Positions 9,504 through 17,573 of a DNA stretch of 64,000 nt are shown here, piece after piece. Source of the stretch: Treponema sp. OMZ 790 (GTDB lineage Bacteria > Spirochaetota > Spirochaetia > Treponematales > Treponemataceae); contig NZ_CP051201.1 of NCBI RefSeq assembly GCF_024181285.1, forward strand, positions 1,426,001 to 1,490,000, in the 5' to 3' direction. The notes beneath the pieces were generated by a model, which saw nothing but the letters and a program-made list of their open reading frames with translations, was not told the origin of the DNA and did not search any database. The position numbers and the translations under genes are program-made. Each line of letters begins with the position of its first letter. Position 1 is the stretch's first letter.

Positions 9504-11488
9504 AGCAGTTTAAACTTATTTCGGATTATAAACCCTCAGGAGATCAGGGAGAAGCCATCAAGGCTCTTTCAGAAGGGATCATCGCAGGCGATAAATTTCA
9601 AACCCTTAAAGGAGTTACGGGCTCGGGGAAAACTTTTACAATGGCAAATATAATTCAAGCCGTGCAAAAACCGACCCTCATCATAAGCCACAACAAAACC
9701 TTAGCAGCCCAGCTGTACAGAGAATTTAAAACCTTTTTCCCGGAAAATGCCGTCGAATACTTTGTCTCTTATTACGACTACTATCAGCCGGAAGCCTATG
9801 TTCCTGCCCGCGACCTTTATATAGAAAAGGACGCTTCAATAAACGACGAGATTGACCGCCTCCGTCTTTCGGCAACTTTCAGCCTTATGGAAAGAAAGGA
9901 CGTTATAGTCGTTTCTACAGTTTCATGTATTTACGGTTTAGGCCTTCCCGAATCGTGGAGGGATTTACGCATAACCATAGAAAAGGGCGTGAACACCGAA
10001 ATCGAAAAATTAAAAAAACAGCTTATAAGTTTGCAGTACGAAAGAAACGATGCAGTCCTCGAGCGAGGCCGCTTCCGCGTAAAAGGCGACGTTATGGAAA
10101 TTTTTCCTGCCTACATGGAAGATGCCTACAGGGTCGAATTCGATTGGGAAGAAATCGTACGCATAAGAAAATTTAATCCGATTTCCGGAGAGGTGCTTCA
10201 AGAATATGAGGAGCTTTCCATTTATCCTGCAAAGCACTTTGTAATGCCCGAAGATGCCATTCCCAATGCCCTTGAAAGAATAAAAAAAGAATTGGAAGAA
10301 AGGCTGAAAGTTTTGCACAAAGAAGGAAAACTCCTTGAAGCCGAAAGGTTAAAAACCAGAACCGAGTACGATATAGAAATGCTTTCGGAGATGGGCTATT
10401 GCCCCGGCATCGAAAACTACTCGGCTCCCATAGCAAACAGAAAACCCGGAGAGCCTCCAGCAACCCTCTTTCATTATTTCCCCGAGGACTTTTTATTGTT
10501 CATGGATGAAAGCCATGTTACCTTTCCGCAGGTAGGAGCTATGTATGAAGGAGACCGGAGCAGAAAACAAAACCTTGTAGACTTCGGCTTCCGTCTTCCC
10601 TGCGCCTTAGACAACCGCCCTTTAAAAATCGGCGAGTTTGAAAAGATGCTCAATCAGGCAGTCTTTGTTTCCGCAACGCCTGGCCCAAAAGAAATAAAAT
10701 ATTCTACACGCATTGTCGAACAAGTAATACGCCCCACAGGCCTTTTGGATCCTATCATCGAAATTCATAAAAGCGAAGGACAGATGGAACATATCTATGA
10801 TGAGGTTATGAAGCGCATTGCAAAAAAAGAAAGGAGCTTGATTTTGACCCTCACAAAAAAAATGGCTGAAGACCTCACCGATTATTTAACCGGCCTTGCC
10901 TTAAAGGTAAAATATATTCACAGCGAGGTTGAAACAATAGAGAGAGTCGAAATCTTAAAGGGCTTGCGTGCAGGGGAATTCGATGTGCTTATAGGAATAA
11001 ACCTTTTAAGAGAGGGTATCGACCTACCCGAAGTTTCTTTTATAGGAATTCTCGATGCGGATAAGATAGGTTTTTTGCGCTCCACTACGAGTCTTATTCA
11101 GATTGTAGGACGGGCCGCCCGAAACGAAAACGGCAAGGTTGTTATGTATGCCGACAGAATAAGCGATGCGATGAAAGAAACAATTGAAGAAACAAACCGC
11201 CGCCGCTCAATTCAGGAAGCCTATAACAAGGAACACGGTATAACACCAAAGACAATAAAGAAAGCCATCGAAGATATTTTAACCAGAGAAAACGAAATCA
11301 AAAAAGAAGCAGCCCTTGCAGAAGCCGGCCCCCTTATCAGCAGTCTAAATATTTTAAACCCTGCCGACAGAAAAAAACTTATCAAAAAACTCGAAGCCCA
11401 AATGGCAGAATACGCCGACATGCTCATGTTTGAAGAGGCTGCCGTTATAAGAGATAAGATAGAAGAAGTAAGAAGAATAGGAAGCTAG
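9500..11488 (+). CDS. uvrB: Excinuclease ABC subunit B
   Basis: Damage-verification helicase of nucleotide excision repair; it is loaded by UvrA and recruits UvrC. Diagnostic segments appear in order: Walker A GVTGSGKTFT (about residue 39), the beta-hairpin region YYDYYQPEAYVPARDLYIEK, the helicase block MDESHVTFPQVGAMYEGDR, SATPG, the GINLLREGIDLPEV block, QIVGRAARN, and the C-terminal UVR domain LEAQMAEYADMLMFEEAAVI that binds UvrC. The 662-residue length is typical. It overlaps nnr by four bases and is followed after 17 bp by an ABC transporter gene, so transcription may continue into it. Confidence 0.98.
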   Translation: MKQFKLISDYKPSGDQGEAIKALSEGIIAGDKFQTLKGVTGSGKTFTMANIIQAVQKPTLIISHNKTLAAQLYREFKTFFPENAVEYFVSYYDYYQPEAYVPARDLYIEKDASINDEIDRLRLSATFSLMERKDVIVVSTVSCIYGLGLPESWRDLRITIEKGVNTEIEKLKKQLISLQYERNDAVLERGRFRVKGDVMEIFPAYMEDAYRVEFDWEEIVRIRKFNPISGEVLQEYEELSIYPAKHFVMPEDAIPNALERIKKELEERLKVLHKEGKLLEAERLKTRTEYDIEMLSEMGYCPGIENYSAPIANRKPGEPPATLFHYFPEDFLLFMDESHVTFPQVGAMYEGDRSRKQNLVDFGFRLPCALDNRPLKIGEFEKMLNQAVFVSATPGPKEIKYSTRIVEQVIRPTGLLDPIIEIHKSEGQMEHIYDEVMKRIAKKERSLILTLTKKMAEDLTDYLTGLALKVKYIHSEVETIERVEILKGLRAGEFDVLIGINLLREGIDLPEVSFIGILDADKIGFLRSTTSLIQIVGRAARNENGKVVMYADRISDAMKETIEETNRRRSIQEAYNKEHGITPKTIKKAIEDILTRENEIKKEAALAEAGPLISSLNILNPADRKKLIKKLEAQMAEYADMLMFEEAAVIRDKIEEVRRIGS

Positions 11489-11505
11489 GAAGCCGGGAGG
11501 AATTT

Positions 11506-12237
11506 ATGGATATAAAAATTTTAAATGTAGGGAAAAAATACGGCACATCGCATATTACAAAGGCTCTTGATTCGGTGAGCTTTACAGTAAAAAGCGGTGA
11601 GTTTATTGCGATTATGGGGCCGTCGGGTTCCGGAAAAACGAGCCTTTTAAACATCATTGCTGCAATAGATACGGCTTCGGAGGGAAGCGTTCTTTTCGGA
11701 GATTTTGAGCTTACAAAAGCTTCAGCCGCAAACCTTGCCGAATTTAGAAAAGACAACTTAGGCTTCGTCTTTCAAAATTACAATCTCCTTGACACCTTAA
11801 CCTTAGAAGAAAACATCTTACTTGCGTTGAGCCTTAACAAGCAAAGCAAAAAAGAAATGCTGGAGAGGGCAAAGGAATTGCAAGAGAATTTCGGGATTTA
11901 CGGACTTCGCAACAAATATCCGCATGAGGTTTCAGGCGGAGAAAAACAGCGTTGTGCCTGTGCACGGGCTATTGCAAACAAGCCTGCCCTCGTTTTGGCA
12001 GATGAGCCGACAGGAGCCTTAGATTCTCATTCGGCACAAATTCTTTTGGAAACCTTTCAAAAAATGAACAGCGAAATGCACACCAGCATTTTGATGGTAA
12101 CACATGATGTATTTTCAGCTTCTTATGCTAAAAGGCTCCTTTTTTTAAAGGACGGAAAATTGGTAAAAGAACTTTGCCGAAATGATCAAGACCGTAAAGC
12201 CTTTATGTTAGGAATTTATGACGAACTTTCTATTTAG
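11506..12237 (+). CDS. ABC transporter ATPase, Bce/MacB type
   Basis: Cytoplasmic ATPase (243 aa) of a BceAB-like transporter. Walker A is GPSGSGKTS (about residue 39), the Q loop is FVFQNYNLLDTL, the signature is VSGGEKQRCACARAI and Walker B is LVLADEPTGALD. This LolD/MacB/BceA subclass pairs with FtsX-type permeases, and such a permease follows after 76 bp. The family works in resistance to cell-wall peptides or in lipoprotein or peptide release. No sensor kinase or response regulator of the BceRS type is adjacent. GGGAGG precedes the ATG. It is homologous to the ATPase at 26994-27737. Confidence 0.93.
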   Translation: MDIKILNVGKKYGTSHITKALDSVSFTVKSGEFIAIMGPSGSGKTSLLNIIAAIDTASEGSVLFGDFELTKASAANLAEFRKDNLGFVFQNYNLLDTLTLEENILLALSLNKQSKKEMLERAKELQENFGIYGLRNKYPHEVSGGEKQRCACARAIANKPALVLADEPTGALDSHSAQILLETFQKMNSEMHTSILMVTHDVFSASYAKRLLFLKDGKLVKELCRNDQDRKAFMLGIYDELSI

Positions 12238-12249
12238 TTTTTAGGGCAT

Positions 12250-12277
12250 CTCTAAAAACCTTGTCGGATTTTTAGAG
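12250..12277 (+). promoter_or_regulatory. Inverted repeat between ATPase and permease genes
   Basis: CTCTAAAAA and TTTTTAGAG form a perfect 9-bp stem around a 10-base loop between the two transporter genes. On either strand the stem is A/T-rich, and no long U run follows. It may act as an attenuator or mRNA-stability element setting the ATPase to permease ratio. Confidence 0.45.
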
Positions 12278-12313
12278 GTTCCCTTTGCATGATAAAGATG
12301 AGGAATATGCGAA

Positions 12314-14305
12314 ATGTTTAGAAAATTAGCTTTTAATAATGCAAAAAAATCGGCAAAAGATTACGCCCTTTTTATATTCTCGATGATACAAATAAGTGCA
12401 CTTCTTTATGCATTTAATTCTTTTATATTTGATTCTTCAATAAAATCTTTTATATTGCAGGAAGGCACCTCCGCAGCATTAATAGGGCTTGCCGACTTTT
12501 TTATTTTGTTTATTGCAGCATGGCTTGTGCGCTACATGATCTTTTTTATGATGAACACACGAAGCCGCGAATTTGCAATTTACCAACTCATAGGTATTCC
12601 GCCAAAAAAAATTGCCCGCATCTTTGTACGGGAAAATGCACTTTTAGGATTCGGCTCCTTTTGTATCGGTATGCCTGTAGGTATTTTAATGCAAGCCCTT
12701 TTAAAATACATCTTCTTTTTCTTTACAAGTCAAAAAATAGGAGCCCTTTTTTCGTTCCAATTGTGGGGGCTGACAATTGCATTCGGCATGTATTCATTTT
12801 TTTATCTTCTTGCCCTTTTACGGAGCGGGAGAAAACTAAAAAAATTGAGCATACAAAAATTACTTCTTGCCGAAGCTGAACATGAAAAACCTAAGGTAAA
12901 AAAGCATACGCTTTTATCGATAATATGTTTTGTAATTTCAATTGCTTTTTTTATCCATTATTTTATTATGCTCTTTACATACAGTATGAAAAATAGTGCC
13001 ATTACACTGATATATCTCATTCTATTTGTTATTTCGATCTTTCTTTTTTACATCGGTATAACAGGCTTTTTATCTTTTTATGCAGAAAAAAAAGGCAAGG
13101 CTCTTTTTAAAAATTGTAATTTATTTATTATAAGGCAGCTTACTTCAAAAATAATCAGTATGCAAAAAACACTTGCAGGAGTTACGGCATTTATTACCCT
13201 CGGCATCCTGTCCTTGAGCCTTTCAATTTTATTCAATTTAATCGGACTAAAAAATATAGATTATTCATATCCCTTTGATCTTATCATTTATAATAAAGCG
13301 GCTGATTATAATTTTGATGAGTATATTAAATTAATTGAAAAAGAATTAACTATAACCGAAAAAATTACGCACACTATTTATACCGATAATCAATCAGCCA
13401 TTCCTATTTTTCTTAAAAAAGAAATGGAAATATCAGACAAAGAATTTAAACAATGCGTTTATCAATCCCATGCCTTTTTGCTCTTAAGCGATTATAATGA
13501 ACTCCGTACATCCCTAGGTTTAAAACCTGCAAATATAGCACAAGGTGAATATATTCTTCACACCAAAAAAAAGCTTTTAAAATTTTTAGATAGCTTTGAT
13601 AAAGATAACAGCATATCACTGAATGGAAAGTTTTTACAATGCAAAGCCATTTATGATGAGGGCATCTCGCAAAACGGGCACTACGGAAGCGACTATATTC
13701 TTGTAGTTGCCGATTCATATAAAAAAGATTTGAGCCCATTTTATTCCGTTACGGCTTTGCATTGTAACGGCGAACTATCACGTCCATTATTAAAAAATCT
13801 GTATAAACTGGATAAAACAGAAGGAGAAGATCATGCAGGGGGTACAGACATGGTAATGACCGTGGGCAATAATTATTTGGTAGTCCGTCAATTTATTCTA
13901 ACGGATATACTGCCTATTATCACCATGCTTTCCTTTGTACTTTTTTACATTGCAGCAAGTTTTATGTGTACCGTTTTAACAGTGCTTTCCATACAACAGC
14001 TTTCGGATGCAGTAAAATACCGATTCCGCTATACAATTCTGTTTCAATTAGGACTTTCGCCTTCAGACTTAAAAAAATTGATTTTAAAACAGCTCGCTTT
14101 TTATTTTTGTATTCCGGCGCTTTTGGGTATTCTATTAAGCGGAATGATTACTGTTTTTGTCGGTAACTTCTTTTGGTTTCATACAGGTCTTCTTGCTTCA
14201 GGCTTTATTCATTTTATATTCAGCCTCATTCCGTTTTTTATCATATATGGAATTTATTTCGGTATAACTTATAGGCTTTTTATAAAGAACACGGAATTAA
14301 TATGA
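12314..14305 (+). CDS. FtsX-type ABC permease, BceB-like
   Basis: Membrane partner (663 aa) of the preceding ATPase. The N-terminus MFRKLAFNNAKKSAKDYALF is the typical cytoplasmic lead of BceB/FtsX permeases. About ten hydrophobic segments are visible: four in residues 20-180, a group around 190-310, and a final FtsX domain at about 540-655. A large non-membrane stretch of about 220 residues (roughly 320-535) lies before the last segments, in the position of the extracytoplasmic sensor domain of BceB. The paralogue at 25019-26992 shares the N-terminal pattern and architecture. The stop codon overlaps the ATG of a broken HAD gene by four bases. Confidence 0.9.
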   Translation: MFRKLAFNNAKKSAKDYALFIFSMIQISALLYAFNSFIFDSSIKSFILQEGTSAALIGLADFFILFIAAWLVRYMIFFMMNTRSREFAIYQLIGIPPKKIARIFVRENALLGFGSFCIGMPVGILMQALLKYIFFFFTSQKIGALFSFQLWGLTIAFGMYSFFYLLALLRSGRKLKKLSIQKLLLAEAEHEKPKVKKHTLLSIICFVISIAFFIHYFIMLFTYSMKNSAITLIYLILFVISIFLFYIGITGFLSFYAEKKGKALFKNCNLFIIRQLTSKIISMQKTLAGVTAFITLGILSLSLSILFNLIGLKNIDYSYPFDLIIYNKAADYNFDEYIKLIEKELTITEKITHTIYTDNQSAIPIFLKKEMEISDKEFKQCVYQSHAFLLLSDYNELRTSLGLKPANIAQGEYILHTKKKLLKFLDSFDKDNSISLNGKFLQCKAIYDEGISQNGHYGSDYILVVADSYKKDLSPFYSVTALHCNGELSRPLLKNLYKLDKTEGEDHAGGTDMVMTVGNNYLVVRQFILTDILPIITMLSFVLFYIAASFMCTVLTVLSIQQLSDAVKYRFRYTILFQLGLSPSDLKKLILKQLAFYFCIPALLGILLSGMITVFVGNFFWFHTGLLASGFIHFIFSLIPFFIIYGIYFGITYRLFIKNTELI

Positions 14306-14405
14306 AAATAGCATTTTTAGATAGAGACGGCACTATCAATGCAGATTATCCGGATAAATTTTTATAAACTCTCAACTGCTTGAAAAATTAAAACTTATAA
14401 TATAA
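14302..14405 (+). pseudogene. HAD phosphatase remnant
   Basis: An ATG overlapping the permease stop opens a frame that reads MKIAFLDRDGTINADYPDKF and then stops at 14365-14367. FLDRDGTIN is the catalytic DxDGT motif of HAD phosphatases of the HisB/GmhB type. Shifting frame near 14361 gives a further stretch (INSQLLEKLKLII) ending at 14405 that could be the next part of the same protein. The rest of the gene is absent, so this is a 5' relic left by a frameshift and a deletion. The ATGA overlap suggests that the intact gene was once coupled to the transporter operon. Confidence 0.7.
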
Positions 14406-14427
14406 AATATCGAAAAAGAGAGGATAT

Positions 14428-14466
14428 GATAAACAGTTCGGCAGAAATTCACCCTCACTATTTATC
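14428..14466 (+). repeat. Mosaic repeat unit A, copy 1
   Basis: A 39-bp unit starting GATAAACAG and ending CTATTTATC, with a core TTCGGCAGAAATTCACC. It is closely similar to 15930-15968 and related to the reverse complement of 49153-49188. Its ends are inverted repeats (GATAAA/TTTATC). ATAGGA and a start codon follow at 14474-14489. Confidence 0.75.
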
Positions 14467-14486
14467 TATATTTATAGGATATTAAT

Positions 14487-15485
14487 ATGGAAAAATTACA
14501 AAAAGAACCGGTCCCGGTAAATCAAAAAATAATTAAAGAAAAAATTTACACTATACGAGGACAAAAGGTGATGCTTGATCTCCACCTTGCTGAAATATAT
14601 GGCTATGAAACAAAGAGGTTTAATGAACAAGTAAAAAGAAATATAGAGAAATTCGAAGATGACTTTATGTTCCAATTAACCGATGAAGAAGTGCAAATAC
14701 TTTCAAGGTCGCATTTTGCGACCTTGAACAAAATAACGGGAAGAGGAAGCAATATCAAATACAAACCTTATGCCTTTACGGAACAAGGCATCTATATGCT
14801 TATGACAGTATTGAAGGGAGACCTTGCAATAAAACAAAGTAAGGCTTTAATAAGAATGTTTAAGCAAATGAAAGACTATCTAATCGAAAACCAAGATTTT
14901 ATAAGCTCTAAAGAGCTGGCACAGATAGCAATACAAACAAACCAAAACACTAAAAATATATCGGAAATAAAATTACAAATGGCTACAAAAGAAGAATTAA
15001 AAAAGGTCATGGATAATTTTATTGATCCCGATACATATAAACACTTTTTGATTATGGACGGAAAGAAAATAGAAGCTGACATAGCCTATCAAAAGATATA
15101 TAAATCTGCTAAGCATACTATTTATGTAGTAGATAACTACATAGGATTAAAAACGTTAGAATTATTAAGAGAAGCAAAGGAAAATATCACTATCAAAATT
15201 TTTACTGATAATATTAAACATCGTACTATGTTGACCGCTTCAATTTTAAAAGATTTTAAGATTGAGTATTCCAATATTTCTCTTTCCTTTCAAAAGACAA
15301 AAGGTAAATACCATGATAGATATATTGCAATAGATTATAACACAAAAAATGAAGCAATATATCATTGCGGAGGTTCTTCAAAAGATGCAGGTAATAAAAT
15401 TACAAGTATTTTGAAGATTGATGATACGGTTCTTTATCATCCGATGTTTGATGAGTTATTATTAAATCCGGCATTAAAAATATAG
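14487..15485 (+). CDS. ORF6N-domain protein with PLD-like C-terminal domain
   Basis: The N-terminal 130 residues match the ORF6N domain of phage and plasmid DNA-binding proteins (IYTIRGQKVMLDLHLAEIYG, then FTEQGIYMLMTVLKG). After a helical linker (about residues 130-185) the C-terminal half resembles a phospholipase-D-like nuclease fold: YVVDNYIGLKTLELL and, near residue 272, HDRYIAID, an H-x-R-x4-D version of the HxKx4D catalytic motif. The combination suggests a mobile-element-derived DNA-binding or nuclease protein (332 aa). The ATG at 14487 has AGGA 7 bp upstream, at the edge of the mosaic repeat. No other phage gene is nearby. Function beyond the domain level is unknown. Confidence 0.8.
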   Translation: MEKLQKEPVPVNQKIIKEKIYTIRGQKVMLDLHLAEIYGYETKRFNEQVKRNIEKFEDDFMFQLTDEEVQILSRSHFATLNKITGRGSNIKYKPYAFTEQGIYMLMTVLKGDLAIKQSKALIRMFKQMKDYLIENQDFISSKELAQIAIQTNQNTKNISEIKLQMATKEELKKVMDNFIDPDTYKHFLIMDGKKIEADIAYQKIYKSAKHTIYVVDNYIGLKTLELLREAKENITIKIFTDNIKHRTMLTASILKDFKIEYSNISLSFQKTKGKYHDRYIAIDYNTKNEAIYHCGGSSKDAGNKITSILKIDDTVLYHPMFDELLLNPALKI

Positions 15486-15527
15486 GCAATATTTAAGCTT
15501 GGTTATAATTTTCTAAAAGAGGATATT

Positions 15528-15914
15528 ATGTTAAAAACAGGTATTAAGGGAAAAGAAGAAATTATCGTAAATGAAAATCATTCAGCTGAAAGTTTGGAAA
15601 GCGGAACACTGAAAGTATTCGGCAGTCCTGCGATGATTGCATTAATGGAAAAAACTGCATGGAAAAGCGTGCAGGATTATTTGGAAGAAGGACAAGGATC
15701 TGTCGGCACCTCATTGGAAATAAAACATGTTTCCGCAACGCCGCTCGGCATGAAAGTTTATTGCGAAAGCGAACTTACCGGCATAGACGGAAAAAAGCTT
15801 ATCTTTTCGGTAAAGGCCTATGACGAAACAGGTTTGATCGGAGAAGGAACACACGAACGCTTTATCGTCAACAATAAAAAATTTCAAAAAAAGACAAATG
15901 AAAAGATGAAGTAA
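15528..15914 (+). CDS. Thioesterase family protein (FlK-like hot-dog fold)
   Basis: A 128-residue single-domain protein resembling the fluoroacetyl-CoA thioesterase-like hot-dog family. The pattern includes GSPAMIALMEKTAWKSVQ, with the conserved Glu, then GTSLEIKHVSATPLGMKV, with the conserved His, and the C-terminal VKAYDETGLIGEGTHERF. Such proteins hydrolyse acyl-CoA esters; the real substrate cannot be told from sequence, and most family members do not act on fluoroacetyl-CoA. GAGGATATT precedes the ATG. It sits among accessory genes bounded by copies of the mosaic repeat. Confidence 0.85.
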   Translation: MLKTGIKGKEEIIVNENHSAESLESGTLKVFGSPAMIALMEKTAWKSVQDYLEEGQGSVGTSLEIKHVSATPLGMKVYCESELTGIDGKKLIFSVKAYDETGLIGEGTHERFIVNNKKFQKKTNEKMK

Positions 15915-15929
15915 ATATTGAGGAGATAT

Positions 15930-16057
15930 GATAAATACTTCGGCAGAAATTCAGCCTCACTATTTATCGATATTTTATGTAGTTTTGCAAAATGCAAAAC
16001 TACTTGAAAAAACTTTTTTCGGAAGCTGAAACTTCCTGCAAAAAGTTTTTATAGGAG
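15930..16057 (+). repeat. Mosaic palindromic repeat, copy 2 (units A, C, D)
   Basis: Composite of three units. Unit A is at 15930-15968. Unit C is a 25-bp near-perfect palindrome, 15979-16003, with arms GTAGTTTTGC and GCAAAACTAC. Unit D is a hairpin element running from about 16004 (TTGAAAAAACTTTTTTCGG) to TTTTTATAGGAG at 16057. The same order occurs in reverse orientation at 49034-49188. The last bases, ATAGGAG, act as the ribosome binding site of the next gene. Confidence 0.85.
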
Positions 16058-16063
16058 AAACAT

Positions 16064-16426
16064 TTGGATATAAGAAAATTTTGGAATGCTATTGCAAAAC
16101 AAGATGCCGAAATGATACGCACTTTTTTTAATAAAAAGGCAATCATAAGATGGCATAATACAAATGAGCAATTTACCTTAGAAGAATTTATCAGAGCGAA
16201 CTGTGAATATCCGGGTAAATGGGAAGCGGAAATTGAAAGGATAGAAAAAACGGATAATCTATTCATTACGGCAGTAAAAGTATTCAATAAAGATGCATCT
16301 TTTCATGCTGTATCTTTTATAAAAATTGAAGATGATAAAATTGTTTTAATAGATGAATATTGGGGAGATGATGGTGCACCTCCGCAATGGAGAATTGATA
16401 TGAAAATAGGAACTAAGATTATATAA
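16064..16426 (+). CDS. NTF2/SnoaL-like protein, TTG start
   Basis: A 120-residue protein with the shape of an NTF2-like (SnoaL or DUF4440-type) cone fold: MDIRKFWNAIAKQDAEMIRTFF at the N-terminus, then a central strand-rich part (IIRWHNTNEQFTLEEFI) and the C-terminal DEYWGDDGAPPQWR typical of this group. The enzymatic role, if any, is unknown. The frame begins with TTG at 16064, six bases after AGGAG, and no ATG fits the fold, so TTG is taken as the start. The ribosome binding site lies within the mosaic repeat. Confidence 0.78.
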   Translation: MDIRKFWNAIAKQDAEMIRTFFNKKAIIRWHNTNEQFTLEEFIRANCEYPGKWEAEIERIEKTDNLFITAVKVFNKDASFHAVSFIKIEDDKIVLIDEYWGDDGAPPQWRIDMKIGTKII

Positions 16427-16455
16427 ATGATGATAATTTATGAAGGAGAAAATAA

Positions 16456-17025
16456 ATGAAAAAAACGGCTTTATTAATTTATGAAACCTATTGTAACTTT
16501 GAGATTAGTGTTGCTCTTGAAGGTTTAGCTTTAAAAAATAAAGAGGTAGTAGTATTTGCCAAATATAAAGATTTAATTAAAAGTGAAGAAGGTTTAACTG
16601 TATTACCAGATAGATCAATTGATGAAATAATTATTGATGAATATGATAGCCTTCTATTGCCTGGTGCAGCCGATATTAGATCTGCAATAGAAGATAAAGA
16701 TATTTTAAATTTTATAAAAAAATTTAAAGATAAAATAATTGGCGCAATATCAATTGCTCCTATCTTACTAGTAAAAACCGAAATGCTTAATGGAAAACCG
16801 TTTATGGCAGGAGTAAATAAAGAAGATTTATTTGAAGAAGGATTTACAAACGAAGATCTTGATAAAATGAAAGGATGGGACGATTGTATAAAAAATCCTA
16901 TAGAAGATGGATATATTGTAACAGATAAGATAGTTACATCTATTGCATTTAATTTTGCAAAGTTTGGACTTCAATTTTGTAAAATGCTTGGCCTTGACAT
17001 ACCACCCAAAATCTTTGGGCTGTAG
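16456..17025 (+). CDS. DJ-1/PfpI family protein lacking the nucleophile Cys
   Basis: A 189-residue single-domain protein with DJ-1/ThiJ features: MKKTALLIYETYCNFEISVA at the N-terminus with the conserved Glu, LLLPGAADIRSAI in the middle and IIGAISIAPILLV at the nucleophile elbow. In most family members the elbow reads AxCxGP or AICxAP; here the Cys position is Ser (GAISIAP), so a Cys-dependent glyoxalase or deglycase reaction is unlikely unless Ser substitutes. A good GAAGGAGAA ribosome binding site precedes the ATG at 16456. It is probably co-transcribed with the NTF2-like gene 29 bp upstream. Confidence 0.85.
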   Translation: MKKTALLIYETYCNFEISVALEGLALKNKEVVVFAKYKDLIKSEEGLTVLPDRSIDEIIIDEYDSLLLPGAADIRSAIEDKDILNFIKKFKDKIIGAISIAPILLVKTEMLNGKPFMAGVNKEDLFEEGFTNEDLDKMKGWDDCIKNPIEDGYIVTDKIVTSIAFNFAKFGLQFCKMLGLDIPPKIFGL

Positions 17026-17114
17026 TAAATCTTTTATATATCAATTGATCTTAACTCAATCATCTAATGCCCTAAGATATAGTATAAAACAACACAGCAA
17101 CATTCTTTATTCCT

Positions 17115-17231
17115 TTACCTGAATAGCTGTATAAAATTTTTAGGCGAACATACGCGTAATTGAGCCGCTTTATATTCGGTAGTATTTCTCGTTATAATGT
17201 ATGCTCGTATCTATAAAAATTTTTTTTTCAT
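17115..17231 (-). pseudogene. PIN-domain toxin remnant
   Basis: The ATG at 17231 overlaps the stop of the antitoxin-like gene (ATGA), as in toxin-antitoxin operons, but a run of nine A leads straight to a stop. In the neighbouring frame the sequence reads KIFIDTSI, the first strand of a PIN nuclease with its catalytic Asp. Shortly after, a different frame reads IITRNTEYKAAQLRVCSPKNF up to a stop at 17115-17117, which is the last strand and C-terminal tail typical of PIN toxins. The middle of the domain is deleted. The toxin is therefore dead, while its presumed antitoxin remains intact. Confidence 0.7.
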
Positions 17232-17479
17232 ACATACTTATCCGATAAGGCTTCAGTTAAAAGCTCATTATAGGGCTTTCCATTATCGGTGAACATACCG
17301 GATAATGACTCAGTCAAGGGAGCATTTAAGCTATTACCTGTAAGAAAAGTTTTTTTTGCACCGGAAATATGTTCTAGATACTCACTTACAAGTTTGGAAA
17401 TACTGCGGTTTTCTTTTTTTGCGTATCGTTTTGCACTTTCCACTATATCCTTATCTATCGTCAGTGTCAATTTTGTAAG
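17228..17479 (-). CDS. Orphan RHH-like antitoxin (DUF6364 type)
   Basis: Small protein (83 aa) beginning MLTKLTLTIDKDIVESAKRY, with an N-terminal beta strand and two helices like ribbon-helix-helix antitoxins and the DUF6364 family, which are found next to PIN toxins. The ATG at 17479 is chosen because GGAGG precedes it; the frame is open 18 bp further upstream without a better site. The toxin partner immediately downstream is degenerate (17115-17231), so this gene is an orphan. The C-terminal tail after residue 50 would be the toxin-neutralising segment. Confidence 0.75.
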   Translation of the reverse strand, partial: LTKLTLTIDKDIVESAKRYAKKENRSISKLVSEYLEHISGAKKTFLTGNSLNAPLTESLSGMFTDNGKPYNELLTEALSDKYV

Positions 17480-17573
17480 CATTAAAAACCTCCACATATG
17501 TAGTATATACCAAAAAACACATATCCGTCAAGATTTCCGATTAATTACTTTTTTTTGAGTAAAATATTTTCTC

